Shown here one piece after another: positions 1-8,770 of a DNA stretch of 35,057 bases. Each line of letters opens with the position of its first letter. Position 1 is the stretch's first letter. The translations under genes and the position numbers were made by a program. The notes under the pieces were generated by a model. It did not search any database. It saw only the letters and a list, made by a program, of their open reading frames with translations, and had not been told where the DNA came from. Source of the stretch: Parapedobacter tibetensis (GTDB lineage: Bacteria > Bacteroidota > Bacteroidia > Sphingobacteriales > Sphingobacteriaceae); the NCBI RefSeq assembly GCF_024704835.1, contig NZ_JAMXBE010000026.1, forward strand, positions 776 to 35,832, read 5' to 3'.

Positions 1-145
1 CCGCCGCTTATCAGGCATATATCTCGTTATGGCTATCGGATGCAATATCCAAAAATAATCGTGAATTTTCATCCATAATTTAACCGTCATGCGCAGTATT
101 TTTTTATTTGGAAAATTATGGGGACACCTGTAAGATAATGCAAAA

Positions 146-165
146 GCCCGGCACAGTGGCCGGGC
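146..165 (-). terminator. Probable intrinsic terminator for the vapBC-type operon
   Basis: A perfect 7-bp stem (GCCCGGC / GCCGGGC) with a 6-base loop is followed, reading the minus strand, by TTTTGCATT. The T tract is short and the stem lies about 195 bases beyond the toxin stop codon. Its link to that operon is inferred only from orientation. The rest of 1-360 shows no gene I can support. Confidence 0.5.
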
Positions 166-360
166 ATAGATAGAAAGAACTACTAAAACCTAAAACAGTC
201 AATTTAATATACGTACTCATCGTGATTGAACTCAAAACCTATACCCGCGGCTCAAATATCCGGAGCGTTTGATTATTGGCACAAATAAGTATGTGTTAAA
301 GGAGAACTACAAGCGTAGGGAGGTACGAGATGTAAGAAACGGTGGTTTTACCCACCCAAT

Positions 361-745
361 TTACCAAATTATATTCACCGGATATTTCGCAACATGCTCG
401 TCTAGTGTAATCACCGTCATATCGTTGTCAATAGCGGTAGCAGCAATCAGACGATCGAAAGGATCCTTATGATGAAAAGTAATTCTTCAAGTTGGCTCAA
501 TTGGTGAGCTCAATGGGAATAATGATAATATCGCTCATTATACAAGCATGGTAAAGCTGCGTAAGGGAATAGCCCAGGACCAATTTACCCAACGACCTTT
601 TTATTGTAATTTCCCAAAAGGATACTATACTGACATGGAGCTCATTATTGCGGTTAAGGATAATGGATTTTGCCCGTTCTGAGAGTTTCGGGTTATCATC
701 TTGAAGCCAAAGCAACGTATGCGTGTCTAAAAGGTATTGACCCAT
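361..745 (-). pseudogene. VapC-type PIN-domain toxin, broken by two frameshifts
   Basis: The minus strand begins MGQYLLDTHTLLWL, a classic VapC/PIN start with the first metal-binding Asp in LLDTH, followed by the conserved SFWEI glutamate region. It stops early after IPIELTN. The rest of the family sequence is present in other frames: a short SQLEELL segment in one frame, then HHKDPFDRLIAATAI and DNDMTVITLDEHVAKYP in the next, ending in VNIIW and a TAA at 361-363. Two missing bases, one near 489-497 and one near 468-475, would restore a protein of about 128 residues, the normal size for the family. VapC proteins are Mg2+-dependent RNases held inactive by a VapB-type partner. The gene starts 2 bases after its antitoxin stop, the usual operon layout. 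As written it would not yield a full PIN fold. Sequencing indels are an alternative explanation. Confidence 0.8.
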
Positions 746-747
746 AC

Positions 748-960
748 CTACATATAATCTTTGAAATCATCCAAAGGGTCATCAAAGTCATTACTCATCT
801 GGAGTTTGCCTTTTAAAAGGCCTATCTTTCTTTGCGAGCTACGTGTAGCAGAGGCCGTTGACTTTTTTTTACTCAAGACAAAATCAATAAAATCTTCAAC
901 CTCCTGCTGATAGGCAGGTGGGATTTTCTTCACTTTTTCTAATAACTGAATCTGTCCCAT
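748..960 (-). CDS. VapB-type antitoxin, DUF2281 family
   Basis: This 70-residue protein opens with MGQIQLLEKVKKIPPAYQQEVEDFIDFVL, the helical pattern of DUF2281 antitoxins that pair with PIN toxins. The middle is basic and Ser-rich (KKKSTASATRSSQRK). The acidic C terminus with GLLKGKLQMSNDFDDPLDDFKDYM resembles the tail such antitoxins insert into the toxin's active site. It is the first gene of a two-gene operon with the broken toxin at 361-745, 2 bases apart. Antitoxins of this type usually repress their own promoter, but I could not pick out a convincing operator upstream. With the toxin disrupted it may be an orphan that only autoregulates. Confidence 0.75.
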   Translation of the reverse strand: MGQIQLLEKVKKIPPAYQQEVEDFIDFVLSKKKSTASATRSSQRKIGLLKGKLQMSNDFDDPLDDFKDYM

Positions 961-1216
961 AATAAACCGAAGTGTATTAATTCATAAGGTAGCAAAAAAA
1001 TAACACTTTTCTAATCCCATTTCATCTGGTCGCAACAGTTTTCCAATAAGAAATTACATATCCACTAGCATGAGCGATGCCTCCAACCGCTATATTTCCT
1101 CTATAAAAGCTGTTTTTTCACTTGCATGTTTTCTTCAAAGGTGTTCAAGAAGGCTTCACCGTTCTTAGCGGCAGAGGAGAGATTGATAAATTTGCTTTTT
1201 TATGCAACCAATTCTA

Positions 1217-1247
1217 TTTGCAAAGAAAGCAAATTTATCTAAGTTTG
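1217..1247 (+). promoter_or_regulatory. Bacteroidota promoter of the YceI-like gene
   Basis: TTTG at 1217-1220 is followed by 19 bases and TAAGTTTG at 1240-1247, an exact match to the Bacteroidota consensus TTTG-N19-21-TAnnTTTG. The start codon at 1294 lies 46 bases downstream. ATTTGC / GCAAAT arms at 1216-1221 and 1229-1234 form a small inverted repeat over the -33 element. Nothing else was recognised in 961-1293. Confidence 0.7.
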
Positions 1248-1293
1248 ATGTGGACAAATAACAACAAGTAATTCACCCTTTAGCAAACATTTT

Positions 1294-1893
1294 ATGATTA
1301 AAACGGTAACACAAACATCGCTTTTTATGATGTTATTATTGGCAAGCTACGCGTTCACATTCCCGATGGCCGATGTATTCGAGGTTGATGCCAGCAAATC
1401 CAAGATAGCTTGGATGGGGCAAAATGTAGCTGGAGGCAAGCATACCGGCGAGATTGCCATAAGCAAAGGCGATTTGACTATGGAGGATGACCAGCTTGTC
1501 GCTGCCCATTTTACCGCAGACATCAATGCCATTACCGTTACGGATTTGACGGGAGACCGTGCGACAAGACTCACCGATCATTTAAAGAGTGAGGATTTTT
1601 TCGATGCACCTAAATTTCCGGAAGCCACATTCAAAATCACCAAGGTTTCCGGTTCAGGCAACAATTTGTCGATCACTGGCGATTTGACCATCAAGAAAAT
1701 CACCAAATCCGTCACCTTTCCTGCAGCAGCACATAAATCGGATAACTCAGTACATGCTACGGTTAAAGGTATCAAAATAGACCGCACCCAATTTGATGTC
1801 AAATACCGTTCGGAAAATTTCTTCAGCGGGTTGGGTGATCGGGCGATCTCAGATGAGTTTGAGCTAGATATCGAGATTTTTGCAACGAAATAG
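1294..1893 (+). CDS. YceI-like secreted lipocalin-fold protein
   Basis: The 199-residue product has an N-terminal signal peptide (hydrophobic LFMMLLLASYAFTFPMA) and then the YceI pattern: FEVDASKSKIAWMGQNVAGGKHTGEIAISKG at the start, LTDHLKSEDFFDAPKFPEATF in the middle, and VKGIKIDRTQFDVKYRS near the end. The sequence segments named here are typical of YceI proteins, which form a hydrophobic-ligand-binding barrel in the periplasm and often bind polyisoprenoids. The ligand here is unknown. Length is normal for the family. It has its own well-matched promoter at 1217-1247 and appears to be a single-gene unit. No cytochrome b561 partner, which sometimes sits next to yceI, is present. Confidence 0.9.
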   Translation: MIKTVTQTSLFMMLLLASYAFTFPMADVFEVDASKSKIAWMGQNVAGGKHTGEIAISKGDLTMEDDQLVAAHFTADINAITVTDLTGDRATRLTDHLKSEDFFDAPKFPEATFKITKVSGSGNNLSITGDLTIKKITKSVTFPAAAHKSDNSVHATVKGIKIDRTQFDVKYRSENFFSGLGDRAISDEFELDIEIFATK

Positions 1894-1977
1894 CATTGAT
1901 TTGAGCCTATCAGGTTTCCAAAGCCTGTTAGGTTTTTGAAACGGAAAAAGTTTCGGTACATTAGCCTAATACCAACT

Positions 1978-2271
1978 ATGAAGATGATGACAGAATCAAC
2001 GGTTACCATAATAGGATGGCTTGGATTTATTTTTTGTACAGTGGCCTATTTATTGTTAAACATCAGAGCAATACGTTTTGACGGTGTATTATTCCAATCG
2101 CTTAATGTGATAGGAGGGTTAGGTTTGGTCATTAGCGCCATTTATTTCGATGATAATCCCAATATCGCGGCCAATTCTGTATGGATGCTCATAGCCGTGT
2201 TTGGCATTATCCGCTATGCGAAGAAACGCTCAACGCTGCATAAAAAGGACGGGGTCGCTGATACCCAATAA
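1978..2271 (+). CDS. Small three-helix membrane protein, CBU_0592-like
   Basis: I chose the ATG at 1978 (MKMMTESTVTIIGWLG). The frame extends 42 bases further upstream, but that part is basic and non-hydrophobic. The 97-residue product has three hydrophobic segments: VTIIGWLGFIFCTVAYLLL, FQSLNVIGGLGLVISAIYF and NSVWMLIAVFGIIRYA. A short polar loop carries the RAIRFDG sequence. This layout is typical of the CBU_0592 family of bacterial membrane proteins, whose function is unknown to me. The last 42 bases overlap the end of the convergent TetR gene on the other strand, so the two transcripts are antisense to each other at their 3' ends. Membrane location is clear and the role is not. Confidence 0.7.
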   Translation: MKMMTESTVTIIGWLGFIFCTVAYLLLNIRAIRFDGVLFQSLNVIGGLGLVISAIYFDDNPNIAANSVWMLIAVFGIIRYAKKRSTLHKKDGVADTQ

Positions 2272-2850
2272 TCTGAATGCTTCTTCTTTGTATTCAGCAA
2301 TTTTAAGGTTGAATTCCTCTTTGTTTGCCGCCAGGCTCAAGTAAAAATAGGCGCCATCTATTAATGCAAAGATCAAGTCGGCTGTGCGCCTCGGATCTGC
2401 CACTCTGAGTACTTTTTCCTGTTTACAACGCTGGATAAGAAGGGTTAGTCTTTCCCTTAGTGAATCGGTTAGGGCCTTGTACATCAGCTTTACCTTCTTA
2501 TCACGGAAGGCCAAGGCATAGCAGCTGTAAAAAAGACCGTCATCAAAGAGGTTATTCCATTTTTTCGAAAATAAATTGTCGATAATGGCAACCAAGGCTT
2601 CAGGCAAAGCCACGTCGCTATCCCTGCTCACCTTGTAGATGAGTAAGTATTTATCCAATATGTAATCAATCAATGCGTAGGTCAGTTCTTCCTTCGTCTG
2701 GAAATAATGGATAATCAGGCTGGGGTTGATGTCCATCACTTTAGCAATCTTGGCAATGGAAGTGTTCTCGAGCCCTTCTTTCTTGGCAACCTTGTAAAAC
2801 ACCTTAATGATTTCCTGCCGCCTGGTTTCTTTTAAACTCTTCCTTCCCAT
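2230..2850 (-). CDS. TetR/AcrR-family transcriptional regulator
   Basis: The 206-residue protein has a standard TetR N-terminal DNA-binding domain at about residues 8-58, including NTSIAKIAKVMDINPSLIIHYFQTKEELTYAL, with the HYFQTKEEL recognition-helix motif. The C-terminal helical domain would bind an unidentified ligand. TetR proteins generally repress neighbouring or divergent genes and release DNA when ligand binds. It is divergent from the SusC gene across about 360 bases that hold two near-identical 10-bp palindromes 22 bases apart, the expected geometry for TetR dimers. This makes it a likely regulator of itself and possibly of the SusCD-phosphoesterase locus. No FecI/FecR-type sigma and anti-sigma pair is present, which increases the interest of this gene as the local control. 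Confidence 0.9.
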   Translation of the reverse strand: MGRKSLKETRRQEIIKVFYKVAKKEGLENTSIAKIAKVMDINPSLIIHYFQTKEELTYALIDYILDKYLLIYKVSRDSDVALPEALVAIIDNLFSKKWNNLFDDGLFYSCYALAFRDKKVKLMYKALTDSLRERLTLLIQRCKQEKVLRVADPRRTADLIFALIDGAYFYLSLAANKEEFNLKIAEYKEEAFRLLGISDPVLFMQR

Positions 2851-2938
2851 AATTGAGCTTCAAAAAATTGATTTGACGAAAGTAATTAATTGTTTTGAAA
2901 TGGTAAAATCCATATTATATATTAATTGTATGTTTATT

Positions 2939-2999
2939 CAATATATTGTTACAATATGCTAGTTAGTCAATCGATTGTGTTAGTTTAATCAATCGGTTG
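2939..2999. promoter_or_regulatory. Candidate tandem TetR operators in the tetR-susC divergent region
   Basis: CAATCGATTG (2968-2977) is a perfect palindrome and CAATCGGTTG (2990-2999) differs from it by one base. Their starts are 22 bases apart, two helical turns, so dimers would bind the same face. Nearby are a third palindrome, CAATATATTG (2939-2948), and an ATATTG-TTA-CAATAT repeat (2943-2957). TetR-family proteins commonly bind such sites. The pairing with this regulator is inferred from position. Confidence 0.5.
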
Positions 3000-3148
3000 C
3001 GTTCAGATTATTCTTGGAAAAGGAAAATAAAGACGTTAATATTGTTAATGGGCCAATGCGTAATGATATATACCTTACTAACCGTAAAGACCATTCACGA
3101 TTAACGAATATATAACATTGTAGTAAACTTAGCTTCAATGTATATCTT

Positions 3149-3156
3149 TACTTTTG
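3149..3156 (+). promoter_or_regulatory. Probable -7 promoter element for the SusC operon
   Basis: TACTTTTG matches TAnnTTTG. No good TTTG -33 element lies 19-21 bases upstream, which would suit a promoter that needs activation or is weak. Transcription would start near 3160, giving a leader of about 55 bases before the ATG at 3215. Confidence 0.4.
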
Positions 3157-3214
3157 TTTATTGACTAAATGTTCAATTAATATATAATGAAACCTTAAAA
3201 TGTAAAATTTAATT

Positions 3215-6200
3215 ATGAAAGAACAACGACAACAAAGTAGAATCCAACAATGGGTTACCCAAGGTTGCATTGGTGTTATACTGACGTTGATGCAAATCAT
3301 GCCGTTCGATGCCATGGCGCAGGGCCGACTGGTGGGGAAGGTAGCGGACCAATCGGGGCAGGTGCTGGCCGGCGCGAGTGTGGTGGTACAAGGAACGTCA
3401 TTGGGTACAGCAACCGATGATGGCGGACAGTATGTGTTCGAAAATTTGGAAACCGGGGCCATGCTGGTGTTTCGCATGGTTGGCTACAAGACGCAAGAGG
3501 TGCAGTTCACTGGGCAATCGCAATTGGATGTGGTAATGGAAACCGATGCCGGCAACCTGGATGAAGTGATCGTGGTAGGGTACGGCACGCAGCGGAAAGT
3601 AAATGTCACAGGTGCCATTGACCAGATTTCGGGCAAGCAACTGGAATCCCGTCCGGTGGCCAATATCATGCAGGGCCTGCAGGGGGTGAGCCCCGGCCTG
3701 AACATCACCTATGGCAACGGTAGCCCAGGTAGCATACCCAATATCAATATTAGAGGGACTACGTCGATCAACGGGGGATCTCCACTTATCGTGATTGATG
3801 GCATCCCCGTATCCGACACCTACGATATGATTCGGATCAGTCCTAGTGATATTGAGTCCTATACCGTATTGCGCGATGCGGCTTCGGCCGCCATTTATGG
3901 TGCCAGGGCAGCTTACGGCGTGATTCTGATCACCACCAAGCGGGGAAGTCAGGGCACACAGCGTATCAGCTACAACCTGACCACGGCCTTCGGGCGGCCT
4001 ACAGAATTGCCCGATCCGGTGACAGACCCGTATATTTTCTCGCGGTTACTTGAAACTTCTACCCTTAATACCCCGTGGAACGGACCAAGTTACGTGCAGT
4101 TCAGTGATGAGTATTACCAATGGGCCAAAGAACGGTCGGACGACCCATCGCTGCCCGATGTCCGGGTTAGTCCTACGGATGCGAATCGGTGGGAATATAT
4201 GGGTAACAATAACTGGAACGACTATTTTTTTAATAAGGCAACAGTTTCTCAGGTCCATAGCCTGGCGCTCTCCGGTGGCGCAACCGTCAATGATAAGCCG
4301 CTTTCGTATTACCTGTCTGCTGATTACACCAAGGACAACGGATTGAATAAGCTGGCAGACGACTACTGGCAACGCAAGGGTATCCGGGGCAGGTTGTCAT
4401 TTACGCCATTGAGTTGGCTAAAACTGGACAATAATATGAATGTTTACCAGACTGATCGGACTCAACCTTTCGCAGGGATAACGAGTCTTTACGATCTCCA
4501 ACCCACGAATGTTGTCAAGAATCCCGATGGCACGTGGGCGAATAACGCTGCGGGTCGTTTGGCGGCACAATTGGTCGATGGTGGGAATTGGAACGAACAG
4601 ATGTTCGGCTTCCAGAACATTTTCAATGCAGTGGGAACATTCCTCAACGGCGATCTGACCTTCACCGGCGACGCAAGCTTTAAACGGGAGTATTGGCGCT
4701 ATCCACGGCACAACAAAAAATATAAGATTGGTTACGGGCCAAATGATATCCGCGAGGAAGGCGGAAATGGATATGTGTATGACCGGCGCGGCGAGATCCA
4801 GAACAATGTATTTAACCTATATGGCAACTATAACAAACAGTTTGGTATCCACGCGTTCAGCCTGACTGCTGGTTACAACCAGGAAGATTATGTGTGGGAG
4901 ACCACCATTGCACAAAGGGACCAACTGATTTCCTCCACGCTTCCCTACCTAGGGCTTACCACCGGGGAAGCGCGTCTTGATGCGACCTACAGTTCGTATG
5001 CTACACAAAGCTTCTTCGGGCGGTTCAATTACACGCTTAATGAACGTTATATCCTCGAAGCTACGGGAAGGTACGATGGGTCTTCACGCTTTCCATCCAC
5101 CGATCGCTGGGGTTTCTTCCCTTCGGTATCTGGTGCTTGGATCGTGAGCAATGAACCGTTTTTCGAACAGCTGAAACCGGCGTTTTCGAACTGGAAGCTC
5201 CGCGCTTCATACGGAAGTTTGGGAAATCAGGCGGTGGGTGATTTCTCCTATATCCAAACCATGGGTACGGCGCTTTCAGGGGGGCTTATCGACGGGGCGC
5301 AGCGCGCAATTGTTACCGGGGCACCTTCGTTAACCATAGACCCGTATAACTACACGTGGGAGAATGTGGCTACCTTAAACTTCGGTACGGATATCGGATT
5401 AATGCGTGACCGGATTTTTGCGGGGTTTGATTACTACATCCGCGAAACCACGGGCATGCTTACCGCCGGGGAACAACTCCCCGCGGTATTGGGTACGGGT
5501 GTCCCAAGCCAAAATGCGGCAGATTTGAGGACCAAAGGTTGGGAACTTTCCCTGACCTACCGCGACAATTATACGGTAGCCTCCAAGCCTTTCGGATTGG
5601 AAGCAAAACTGGTGCTTTCCGATTCCCGGGCACACATTACCAAATTCAAGAATGACCAACGTTTACTGTCCAACTATTTTGAGGGGTACGAGTTTGGCAC
5701 GCTGTACGGCCTGGTCGGCGATGGGTTCTTCCAGTCGACCGACGAGATAGCGGCCTTGGACCAGACTGCCCTCATTCCTTGGGGCGCGCTGGATATTGTA
5801 CCGGGATGGCCGAAGTTTAAAGATTTGGACGGCGATGGAAAAATCGAACTTGGACAAACGGCCGATGATATGAAGGACCGCACCATCATCGGCAACACCT
5901 TAGATCGGTATCGGATTGGGTTTAACCTTAATCTAGACTGGAATGGGTTCGATGCTCAGGTGTTTTTACAAGGTGTACTGAAACGAGATTTTTATCCGCA
6001 GCGTTACCTGTTCTGGGGGCCGTACCAGCAACCCTATGCCAATGTCTACCCCTGGCACCTGGATCATTACAGAGCAATGGACGACACGCCGGAACAGATG
6101 GCCAAACACTCAGCAGCCTACATTGCCGCCGGGCTTGCAAACGCCAATCTCGACGCCTCATACCCTGTACTGCAGTCTTGGCTGGCCGATGCAAATTACT

Positions 6201-6487
6201 CTGACGGAAACGGCAATCCCGCGGGGCTGTCCATACCGAACACAAGCTACTTGCTCAATGGTGCATATCTACGGATAAAAAATGTCACACTTGGCTATTC
6301 GCTCCCCCATTCGCTCATCCAACGTTGGGGTATGGGTCGGCTACGATTTTTCGTCACGGCTGAAAACATCTTCGAGTTTTCCGAGGTGAAGCGATTTGTC
6401 GATCCCGAGTCAATCAACAACAACAGCGAAGCGAGGGCTTATCCATTTCAGCGAAGGATGGCATTTGGTTTAAACATAGCTTTTTAA
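3215..6487 (+). CDS. SusC/RagA-family TonB-dependent outer-membrane transporter
   Basis: This 1090-residue protein has a signal peptide ending at about residue 36 (DAMAQ), a CarboxypepD-regulatory-like beta-sandwich at about 37-110 (GRLVGKVADQSGQVLAGASV), the TonB box and start of the plug at about 115-127 (LDEVIVVGYGTQRKV), the plug to about residue 240, and a long beta-barrel ending in aromatic FGLNIAF. There is no N-terminal STN domain, so it probably does not signal to an anti-sigma factor. SusC proteins import bulky substrates across the outer membrane using TonB energy, with a SusD lipoprotein as lid. The SusD partner follows after 6 bases. The genes downstream are phosphoesterases, not glycosidases, so the cargo is inferred to be an organophosphate or its breakdown product. 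Length is normal. Confidence 0.95.
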   Translation: MKEQRQQSRIQQWVTQGCIGVILTLMQIMPFDAMAQGRLVGKVADQSGQVLAGASVVVQGTSLGTATDDGGQYVFENLETGAMLVFRMVGYKTQEVQFTGQSQLDVVMETDAGNLDEVIVVGYGTQRKVNVTGAIDQISGKQLESRPVANIMQGLQGVSPGLNITYGNGSPGSIPNINIRGTTSINGGSPLIVIDGIPVSDTYDMIRISPSDIESYTVLRDAASAAIYGARAAYGVILITTKRGSQGTQRISYNLTTAFGRPTELPDPVTDPYIFSRLLETSTLNTPWNGPSYVQFSDEYYQWAKERSDDPSLPDVRVSPTDANRWEYMGNNNWNDYFFNKATVSQVHSLALSGGATVNDKPLSYYLSADYTKDNGLNKLADDYWQRKGIRGRLSFTPLSWLKLDNNMNVYQTDRTQPFAGITSLYDLQPTNVVKNPDGTWANNAAGRLAAQLVDGGNWNEQMFGFQNIFNAVGTFLNGDLTFTGDASFKREYWRYPRHNKKYKIGYGPNDIREEGGNGYVYDRRGEIQNNVFNLYGNYNKQFGIHAFSLTAGYNQEDYVWETTIAQRDQLISSTLPYLGLTTGEARLDATYSSYATQSFFGRFNYTLNERYILEATGRYDGSSRFPSTDRWGFFPSVSGAWIVSNEPFFEQLKPAFSNWKLRASYGSLGNQAVGDFSYIQTMGTALSGGLIDGAQRAIVTGAPSLTIDPYNYTWENVATLNFGTDIGLMRDRIFAGFDYYIRETTGMLTAGEQLPAVLGTGVPSQNAADLRTKGWELSLTYRDNYTVASKPFGLEAKLVLSDSRAHITKFKNDQRLLSNYFEGYEFGTLYGLVGDGFFQSTDEIAALDQTALIPWGALDIVPGWPKFKDLDGDGKIELGQTADDMKDRTIIGNTLDRYRIGFNLNLDWNGFDAQVFLQGVLKRDFYPQRYLFWGPYQQPYANVYPWHLDHYRAMDDTPEQMAKHSAAYIAAGLANANLDASYPVLQSWLADANYSDGNGNPAGLSIPNTSYLLNGAYLRIKNVTLGYSLPHSLIQRWGMGRLRFFVTAENIFEFSEVKRFVDPESINNNSEARAYPFQRRMAFGLNIAF

Positions 6488-6493
6488 TTACAG

Positions 6494-8296
6494 ATGAATC
6501 AAATCATGAAAAAATATAAAATCTTAATTTTGATTGGCATCGCAGCGACTGCGCTTTCTTGCCAGAAGGATTTCCTCGACCGTTATCCTCAAACATCTAT
6601 CACGCCCGATGTATTCTTCAATACGGAGGAGGATCTGGCGCTTTACATCAACGGAATGTTAAGCATGTCCAACCACGGCATGTACCTCACCGATCAAAGC
6701 ACGGATAACCTGGCGACAACGGCGGCGGTTGAGATGAAAAACATCATGACGGGGTCGCCCTCGTCGCAGACAATTACGGGCGGTTGGGATTGGGGGCGTC
6801 TCCGTACGATCAACTATTTCCTCGAAAACTACCGGCGGGCCGACGTAACCGCCGATGTGGCGAACCATTATGCGGGCTTGGCGCGCTATTACCGGGCAAT
6901 TTTCTATCACAATATGGTTAAACGCTTTTCGGACGTGCCTTGGTACTCCGGGACACTCAACCCCGGTGACGAAGAGCTCTACAAAGCGCAGGATCCGCGT
7001 GCGCTGGTCATGGATAGCGTAACGGCTGACCTCGATTTTGCCCTTGAAAACGTGCGGGAGAGCGTGCCAAGCGGTACGCCGAACAAATGGGCCGTGGCGG
7101 TAATGGATGCCAAGATCGCGCTATACGAAGGTACCTATCGGAAATACCATCCGGAACTGGAATTGCAAAGCACAGCGGATGCTTTTCTACAAAGGGCGGT
7201 CGCGACAGCCGAACACATTATGGCGGAGGGCGGGTTCAGTATTCACAATACGGGCAACCCTACTTCGGACTATGCCGCACTGTTTGACAGCCAAGATTTG
7301 ACAAGTAATAGCGAGATGATTTTGGTGAATAGCTATGACCAGACCGAGAACGTGAGCGGGAACCAAAACACGGGTATATTTGGTAACTACGAGCAGTCGC
7401 CCTCGCGCGATTTGGTGCAGACCTACCTCATGGCCGATGGATCGCGTCTTACCGAGCAAACGGACTATGCAACATTCGGATTTGTCAAGGAATTTGAAAA
7501 CCGTGATCCCCGGCTAGCTCAGACCCTCGCTTATCCCGGTTGGCAACGAGCACAGGACGATGCCCCGTATGTGCAGTTTCTGGCCAAAAATTTCTCCGGC
7601 TATCACCAATTGAAGGGTTACATAAACAGTACCGACCAAGTGATACTCAATAGTTCGGATGTTCCTGTGCATCGTTATGCCGAGGTGTTGTTGTTACTGG
7701 CTGAGGCTAAAGCCGAATTAGGTACGCTTGCCCAAGGTGATTTGGATAATACCGTAAACTTATTACGTGACCGTGTGGCTTTGCCGCATCTGAATTTGAG
7801 TTGGGCAAACGCCAATCCTGACCCTGTGCAAGCCGCTAACTTCCCGAATGTCGATGGATCGAACAGTGGCGTAATTCTCGAAATCCGCCGGGAGCGCCGC
7901 GTGGAACTTGCTTTCGAAAATACACGGTACGATGATTTGATGCGTTGGCATGCGGGCAAACTATTGGAAGAAATCCCGGATGGGATGTATTTTCCCGGCG
8001 TAGGTGATTACGATATGACAGGAGACGGTATTCCCGATATCCGTCTGATTCCCGAAGGGCAAACTATACCGAGCGAGCGTGAACGGAATGAGCTTGGGGT
8101 ACCACTGGTCTATTACACCATAGGAACATTTGGTGGCGGTGCCACGGTTTTTCTTGAAAACGGCGTCAGTGGCGGTACTATGGTCACGGATAACCGGGAG
8201 CGTACATTCCTAGAGCCGAAATATTACTACCGGCCAATACCGAATACACAGGTGGTATTGAACCCTAATCTAAAACAGTTGTTTGATTGGGAATAG
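6494..8296 (+). CDS. SusD/RagB-family surface lipoprotein
   Basis: The 600-residue product starts with a lipoprotein signal ending in TALSC, with Cys23 as the likely lipidated residue. CQKDFLDRYPQTSITPDVFFNTEEDLALYINGM is the standard SusD opening. Tetratricopeptide-like helices follow, including YAEVLLLLAEAKAELG. The C-terminal region contains EIRRERRVELAFENTRYDDLMRW, another SusD hallmark. SusD proteins sit on the cell surface over the SusC barrel and capture the substrate. The gene lies 6 bases after SusC and is surely co-transcribed. A second possible start at 6506 (MKKYK) gives a more compact signal peptide. The substrate cannot be read from the sequence, and the neighbouring phosphoesterases are the only hint. 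Confidence 0.95.
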   Translation: MNQIMKKYKILILIGIAATALSCQKDFLDRYPQTSITPDVFFNTEEDLALYINGMLSMSNHGMYLTDQSTDNLATTAAVEMKNIMTGSPSSQTITGGWDWGRLRTINYFLENYRRADVTADVANHYAGLARYYRAIFYHNMVKRFSDVPWYSGTLNPGDEELYKAQDPRALVMDSVTADLDFALENVRESVPSGTPNKWAVAVMDAKIALYEGTYRKYHPELELQSTADAFLQRAVATAEHIMAEGGFSIHNTGNPTSDYAALFDSQDLTSNSEMILVNSYDQTENVSGNQNTGIFGNYEQSPSRDLVQTYLMADGSRLTEQTDYATFGFVKEFENRDPRLAQTLAYPGWQRAQDDAPYVQFLAKNFSGYHQLKGYINSTDQVILNSSDVPVHRYAEVLLLLAEAKAELGTLAQGDLDNTVNLLRDRVALPHLNLSWANANPDPVQAANFPNVDGSNSGVILEIRRERRVELAFENTRYDDLMRWHAGKLLEEIPDGMYFPGVGDYDMTGDGIPDIRLIPEGQTIPSERERNELGVPLVYYTIGTFGGGATVFLENGVSGGTMVTDNRERTFLEPKYYYRPIPNTQVVLNPNLKQLFDWE

Positions 8297-8340
8297 TTTT
8301 TGGAATAATTATTTTTTATATACTTAAAATCTAGTGGATT

Positions 8341-8730
8341 ATGAAAAGGAATCAGTTTATTTTTGCCTGTTTGTCAGTTCTTTCCGTCTGTGCTATTTCC
8401 TTTACTGGAAAAGACGAGGCTGTTCATGTTAAATCAAATGTGGTCACCAACATTTACTTTTATGCAGGAAGTGGTCCATCTGGAGCATCAGACCCAGGAT
8501 CTTGGTCACAGATTTATTCTCCGCCAACATACGAGATGTGCGCACCGGGGAGTGGAGATTATTGCATGATCAGTTTCTCCTCCACATCGTATAGTCTGGT
8601 TGAGGCAGTTTCGTTATTGACGAGCTATGTTAACGGATCTGGGGGGTTGATGAATAAACCACCGTCTTTTGCAGTTTTGGACACTTTTGGTCAGCCTACA
8701 GGAATTAATGCTTCTCAAAGGAGCAATTGA
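8341..8730 (+). CDS. Small secreted protein of unknown function in the SusCD operon
   Basis: The 129-residue product has an N-terminal signal-like segment (MKRNQFIFACLSVLSVCAISF) and then a polar, Gly/Ser/Pro-rich mature part. Two cysteines flank a short loop (MCAPGSGDYC), suggesting a disulfide after export. I do not recognise a definite family. Its size and the cysteine pair are loosely reminiscent of small secreted Bacteroidota proteins such as DUF6520, but I cannot confirm that. It sits 44 bases after SusD and 40 bases before the metallophosphoesterase on the same strand, so it probably belongs to the operon. Local base composition looks more AT-rich than SusD. It also carries IYFY and ASDP strings that recur in the peptide precursor at 17853. 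Confidence 0.6.
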   Translation: MKRNQFIFACLSVLSVCAISFTGKDEAVHVKSNVVTNIYFYAGSGPSGASDPGSWSQIYSPPTYEMCAPGSGDYCMISFSSTSYSLVEAVSLLTSYVNGSGGLMNKPPSFAVLDTFGQPTGINASQRSN

Positions 8731-8770
8731 CCAATAAGCTAATTAGATAATTTTCGTTATACTTTTTTTG

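Noticed and set aside
11-78. A 21-codon minus-strand frame beginning MDENSRLFLDIASD
   Set aside because: Too short to judge, with no family resemblance, no promoter and no conserved partner.
269-472. A 67-codon plus-strand open frame
   Set aside because: It is antisense to the disrupted VapC toxin, whose PIN-domain tail reads clearly on the minus strand through the same bases.
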